DNA of 64,000 nucleotides, taken from contig JAURZE010000038.1 of NCBI GenBank assembly GCA_030653545.1, positions 186,001 through 250,000 of the forward strand, given 5' to 3'. Both the position numbers and the translations under genes were made by a program. This document shows, piece by piece, positions 61,434 to 64,000 of this stretch; within the stretch, counting starts at the first letter, position 1; every line of letters starts with the position of its first letter. A model generated the notes under the pieces. It saw only the letters and a program-made list of their open reading frames with translations, had not been told where the DNA came from and did no database searches. Source of the stretch: Nitrospira sp. (GTDB lineage Bacteria > Nitrospirota > Nitrospiria > Nitrospirales > Nitrospiraceae).

Positions 61434-61535
61434 GGTCGGAAAAGTTAACTGATTAATTTTAGGTTGAAAATTGCCCGTACAGGAGGCCCACAGATAACCC
61501 TGTTTTGACCCCGCCTGTCAACGGGAAAAACAACC

Positions 61536-62741
61536 CTACGGAGCCCCCTCCCCATCCGCTACCGTACCGCCCCGTAGCCGGAGAAACACCATCCCCCAAG
61601 CACAGAGGCCAAGCCCGGCAAAAAACCATAGTCCTGCGTCGTAACTCCCGGTTACCAGCTTCAAACCGGAGAGCACTATCGGAAAAGCAAAGCCGCCGAT
61701 ACTCCCGACGGCGCCGATGAGACCTGAGGCCATCCCGATCTGTTGGGGAAACTCTTCCGCCACCATTTGAAACACGACCCCGTTGCCCACTCCCATCGCC
61801 CCGCTCGCCAACACAATCATCGCAATGCCCATCGCCTGGGAAGGACTGGTCACCGCTACAATCGATCCGACGATAAGCGGCAGCACAAGATACAACACCC
61901 GCATGCCGCCGCGCCGGTCTGCGGCATAACCTCCGAAGGGGCGAATCACGCTTCCGACGAATCCGCAGAGCGCCGCGACCGACCCGGCAGCCACCGCATC
62001 GAAGCCATAGGTTTCATACAGCAGCATCGGGAGCACACTGCAGAGTCCGACAAACCCACCGAACGTGATCGCATAGAGAAAACAGAGCCAGTACGCCGAC
62101 CGTTGGCGCAACAGCGTGGCCGCATGATGCCACCACTCGACATCGCGCCGGTGCCGGTCGCCCTGCCGGCTCTCTCGCACGAGCAGGATGAACAGCACAC
62201 AGGTCACCGCGACGACAGCGGCCATGACGCCGAAGACTTGCTGCCAACCCAGCGACTCCGCCCATCGAGGCGCGAGAAACAAAATGAGCACCGTACCGAT
62301 ATTCCCCGAAGCGGCGAGCCCCAGCACAAGCCCCTGCGATGTGGGCGGATAGGCTTGTCCGGCCAACGGCAAGGCCACGGCAAAACTCGCCCCGCCCAAC
62401 CCCAAACACAAAGCCAGGCCCCACAATCCGATCGACGCCGGATCCGCCAGCCAGCCCCAGAGCAAAACCGCCAGCTCTCCGATCAGGATAGCGACAGCCG
62501 TATTCTTCGCCCCAAACCAATCGCAGCTCCACCCTCCCAGGACGCGCAACAAAGCCCCGCCCAGCAGCGGCAACGCCACCAGCATCGACAGATCGGTCCC
62601 GGTGAGTCCGAGCGCCCGAGCCATCGGCAGACTCAGCGCCCCGATCAGCAGCCAGACCATGAAACTCACGGTGAGATGCAGCCAAGCCCCCAGCAACGTG
62701 GGCCAATGACCGCCGCGCACCATCCGCCAGATATCTGCCAC
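61536..62741 (-). CDS. NarK-type nitrate/nitrite transporter (MFS)
   Basis: About 401 aa from the GTG at 62741, which has GGAGGA 7 nt upstream; the upstream part of the frame (to 63014) runs under the sigma-factor gene and is not coding. Twelve membrane helices are expected. The nitrate signature is clear as G-V-G-N-G-V-V-F-Q-M-V and, further on, G-A-V-G-S-I-G-G-F; the helix 2 loop has L-R-V-L-G-G-W with the substrate Arg. In a nitrite oxidiser it could import nitrite or export nitrate. Confidence 0.87.
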   Translation of the reverse strand: MADIWRMVRGGHWPTLLGAWLHLTVSFMVWLLIGALSLPMARALGLTGTDLSMLVALPLLGGALLRVLGGWSCDWFGAKNTAVAILIGELAVLLWGWLADPASIGLWGLALCLGLGGASFAVALPLAGQAYPPTSQGLVLGLAASGNIGTVLILFLAPRWAESLGWQQVFGVMAAVVAVTCVLFILLVRESRQGDRHRRDVEWWHHAATLLRQRSAYWLCFLYAITFGGFVGLCSVLPMLLYETYGFDAVAAGSVAALCGFVGSVIRPFGGYAADRRGGMRVLYLVLPLIVGSIVAVTSPSQAMGIAMIVLASGAMGVGNGVVFQMVAEEFPQQIGMASGLIGAVGSIGGFAFPIVLSGLKLVTGSYDAGLWFFAGLGLCAWGMVFLRLRGGTVADGEGAP

Positions 62742-62826
62742 GCACAGTCCTCCGGTTGAACGGATTACTATAGGGGAGCCCCTTTCTCCGGCGCAACCGC
62801 TTGTGCGCGTCACATCCCCACCGCCT

Positions 62827-62854
62827 TTGTCCGGTCCTGTGGTTCTGTTATAGT
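62827..62854 (+). promoter_or_regulatory. promoter of the sigma-factor gene, near-leaderless
   Basis: TTGTCC (62827-62832), a 16-nt spacer and TATAGT (62849-62854). The ATG at 62864 is 9 nt further on and has no Shine-Dalgarno sequence. Confidence 0.6.
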
Positions 62855-62863
62855 CAGCGTCCC

Positions 62864-63868
62864 ATGAGTGGTCGCAACCCAACAGATGACGAGTCCGAGA
62901 GCGCGCTGGAACCGGAAATTCTCGATCCGTCCGACGACGAGGTGATCGAGGCTGAAGCGGCTCCCGTCGTATTGGATGTCCCGCAGGCTGACGGACGCAT
63001 GCCGGCCGATGCACAGGCCGTCGCCCCCGTCACCGGCCTCCAGCAATATCTTGCTGAAATCCGACGCTATCCCTATCTCTCCAAAGAAGAAGAATTGCTC
63101 TTGTTCCATGAATACCACGCGCAAGGCAGCCGCGAGGCCGCCGTGAAACTCATCATGGCCAACCTGCGCGTGTCGGTCGCCATCGCCTCTGAGTATCTCC
63201 ATACCGGCGCCGACCATATGGACCTGATTCAGGAAGGCAATGTCGGCCTGATGCAGGCGATCAAGAAATTCGACCCGACGAAAAACGTGCGCTTCTATGC
63301 CTATGCCGCCTGGTGGTCCCGGGCCTACATTCTCCGCTACCTGTTAAACACTTTCAGGCTCGTCAAAATCGGCACCACCCAGGATCAGCGGAAGCTCTTC
63401 TATAATCTCAAAAAGGAGAAGGCCAAGCTTGCCCGGGAAGGCTTCGCCCCCGACACCAAACTCCTAGCCGACCGGCTCAACGTCCGCGAGCGCGATGTCA
63501 TTGAGATGGACCAGCGGCTAGGGAATTGGGAGTTGTCTCTAGATCAGCCGATCGGGGAAGAGCAGGACGGCACCCTGCTCGATGTCCTCCCCTCCCAGCA
63601 ATCCGGCGTTGACGACGTCATTGCCGACAATGAACTCCGCACGTTGTTCAGGAAGAAGCTGGCCGAATTCGCCAAGACGCTGGACGAACGGGAAGAAGAC
63701 ATTCTGCGGAACCGGCTCCTATCGGAAACACCGCTCACACTCGATGATCTAGGAGAGAAATACGGCGTAACAAAGGAACGCACCAGACAGCTGGAGGCCC
63801 GTATCATCAAGCGATTGCGCGAATACATCAAGAAAGACGTCAAGGACTTCGACCGCCTGAAGATCTAG
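62864..63868 (+). CDS. rpoH: RpoH-type alternative sigma factor
   Basis: About 334 aa from the ATG at 62864, fixed by the promoter just upstream (the frame continues back to 62801). After an acidic N-terminal tail of about 50 residues, region 1.2 (L-Q-Q-Y-L-A-E-I-R-R-Y-P) and region 2 (D-L-I-Q-E-G-N-V-G-L, Y-A-A-W-W-S-R-A-Y-I) are complete. Q-R-K-L-F-Y-N-L-K-K-E is the RpoH box, and region 4 ends T-K-E-R-T-R-Q-L-E-A. It should direct heat-shock or envelope-stress genes; the acidic tail is atypical. Confidence 0.88.
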   Translation: MSGRNPTDDESESALEPEILDPSDDEVIEAEAAPVVLDVPQADGRMPADAQAVAPVTGLQQYLAEIRRYPYLSKEEELLLFHEYHAQGSREAAVKLIMANLRVSVAIASEYLHTGADHMDLIQEGNVGLMQAIKKFDPTKNVRFYAYAAWWSRAYILRYLLNTFRLVKIGTTQDQRKLFYNLKKEKAKLAREGFAPDTKLLADRLNVRERDVIEMDQRLGNWELSLDQPIGEEQDGTLLDVLPSQQSGVDDVIADNELRTLFRKKLAEFAKTLDEREEDILRNRLLSETPLTLDDLGEKYGVTKERTRQLEARIIKRLREYIKKDVKDFDRLKI

Positions 63869-64000
63869 CCGGACAACACCAATTAGTATCCTCTCGTATC
63901 CTCGCATTTTCCCACTAGAATTCATGAATCTCAATGGGTTATGATTTCGTCAGTCCAGCCGCTGGGATTGTAAAAGAATTTCTTTTCCCGCCCCCTTGAC

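Noticed and set aside
62742-63014. N-terminal extension of the nitrate/nitrite transporter frame
   Set aside because: It lies under the sigma-factor gene and its promoter, is Arg/Pro-rich, and a GTG with a good ribosome-binding site starts the first membrane helix region.
1-64000. tRNA or rRNA genes, CRISPR arrays, riboswitches and IS elements
   Set aside because: I looked for cloverleaf-like or conserved rRNA blocks, regular spaced repeats and transposase motifs and saw none; riboswitch candidates upstream of purS, ribBA and guaB were not convincing.

Overview
The window comes from a high-GC chromosome that I assign to the genus Nitrospira (nitrite-oxidising or comammox Nitrospirota). The strongest evidence is a periplasmic chlorite dismutase (56819-57604) that I recognise as the Nitrospira-type pentameric enzyme. 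A single-domain cupredoxin, a NarK-type nitrate/nitrite transporter and many small secreted or coiled-coil proteins fit the same genus. Most genes lie on the minus strand. I see no rRNA, tRNA, CRISPR array, integrase or transposase.

Region 1 (1-21 kb) is mostly housekeeping: a FUN14-like protein, a trypsin/PDZ protease, an exported Lon-like protease with an OB-like partner, an RNase HI-ABC ATPase fusion, aroC, a broken MenAT-like toxin-antitoxin pair, aspS, a pseudouridine synthase, guaA, guaB, a double-propeller NHL protein, scpAB, a pentapeptide-repeat protein and a histone-H1-like protein.

Region 2 (20.7-25.1 kb) is accessory. A methyltransferase gene is followed by two extra copies of its own 3' end. 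These copies bracket a frameshifted XRE antitoxin with a coiled-coil gene, and then an intact HepT/MntA pair. Region 3 (25-36.4 kb) has a recG-ppx/gppA operon, a TPR metallopeptidase, and a run of small proteins with a second methyltransferase, a TPR protein, a degenerate metallo-beta-lactamase-fold protein and a TlpA-like thioredoxin.

Region 4 (36.5-50.0 kb) is the main discovery: a contiguous minus-strand locus that looks like a ribosomally made, modified and exported peptide (RiPP) system. It holds five short precursor genes (38-45 aa), all absent from ordinary ORF calls and sharing a Y-x-x-P ... H-E-L-L-R-D-[VI]-T leader. With them are two PqqD-like leader-binding proteins, two HprK-related kinases, two ATP-grasp proteins (one degenerate), two PF14907-type nucleotidyltransferases (one degenerate), a lasso-B2-type transglutaminase-fold protease, an ABC exporter and two membrane fatty-acid-hydroxylase/sterol-desaturase-type enzymes. 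Every precursor gene is followed by an inverted repeat. There is no asparagine-synthetase-type lasso cyclase and no radical SAM enzyme, so the chemistry is open.

Region 5 (50.5-64 kb) carries a PilZ protein, purF-purL-purQ-purS, purC, chlorite dismutase translationally coupled to purB, nusB, ribH, ribBA, a nitrate/nitrite transporter and a divergent RpoH-type sigma factor. Two families of palindromic intergenic repeats (three and about five copies) and several promoters placed for leaderless or near-leaderless transcripts recur across the window.
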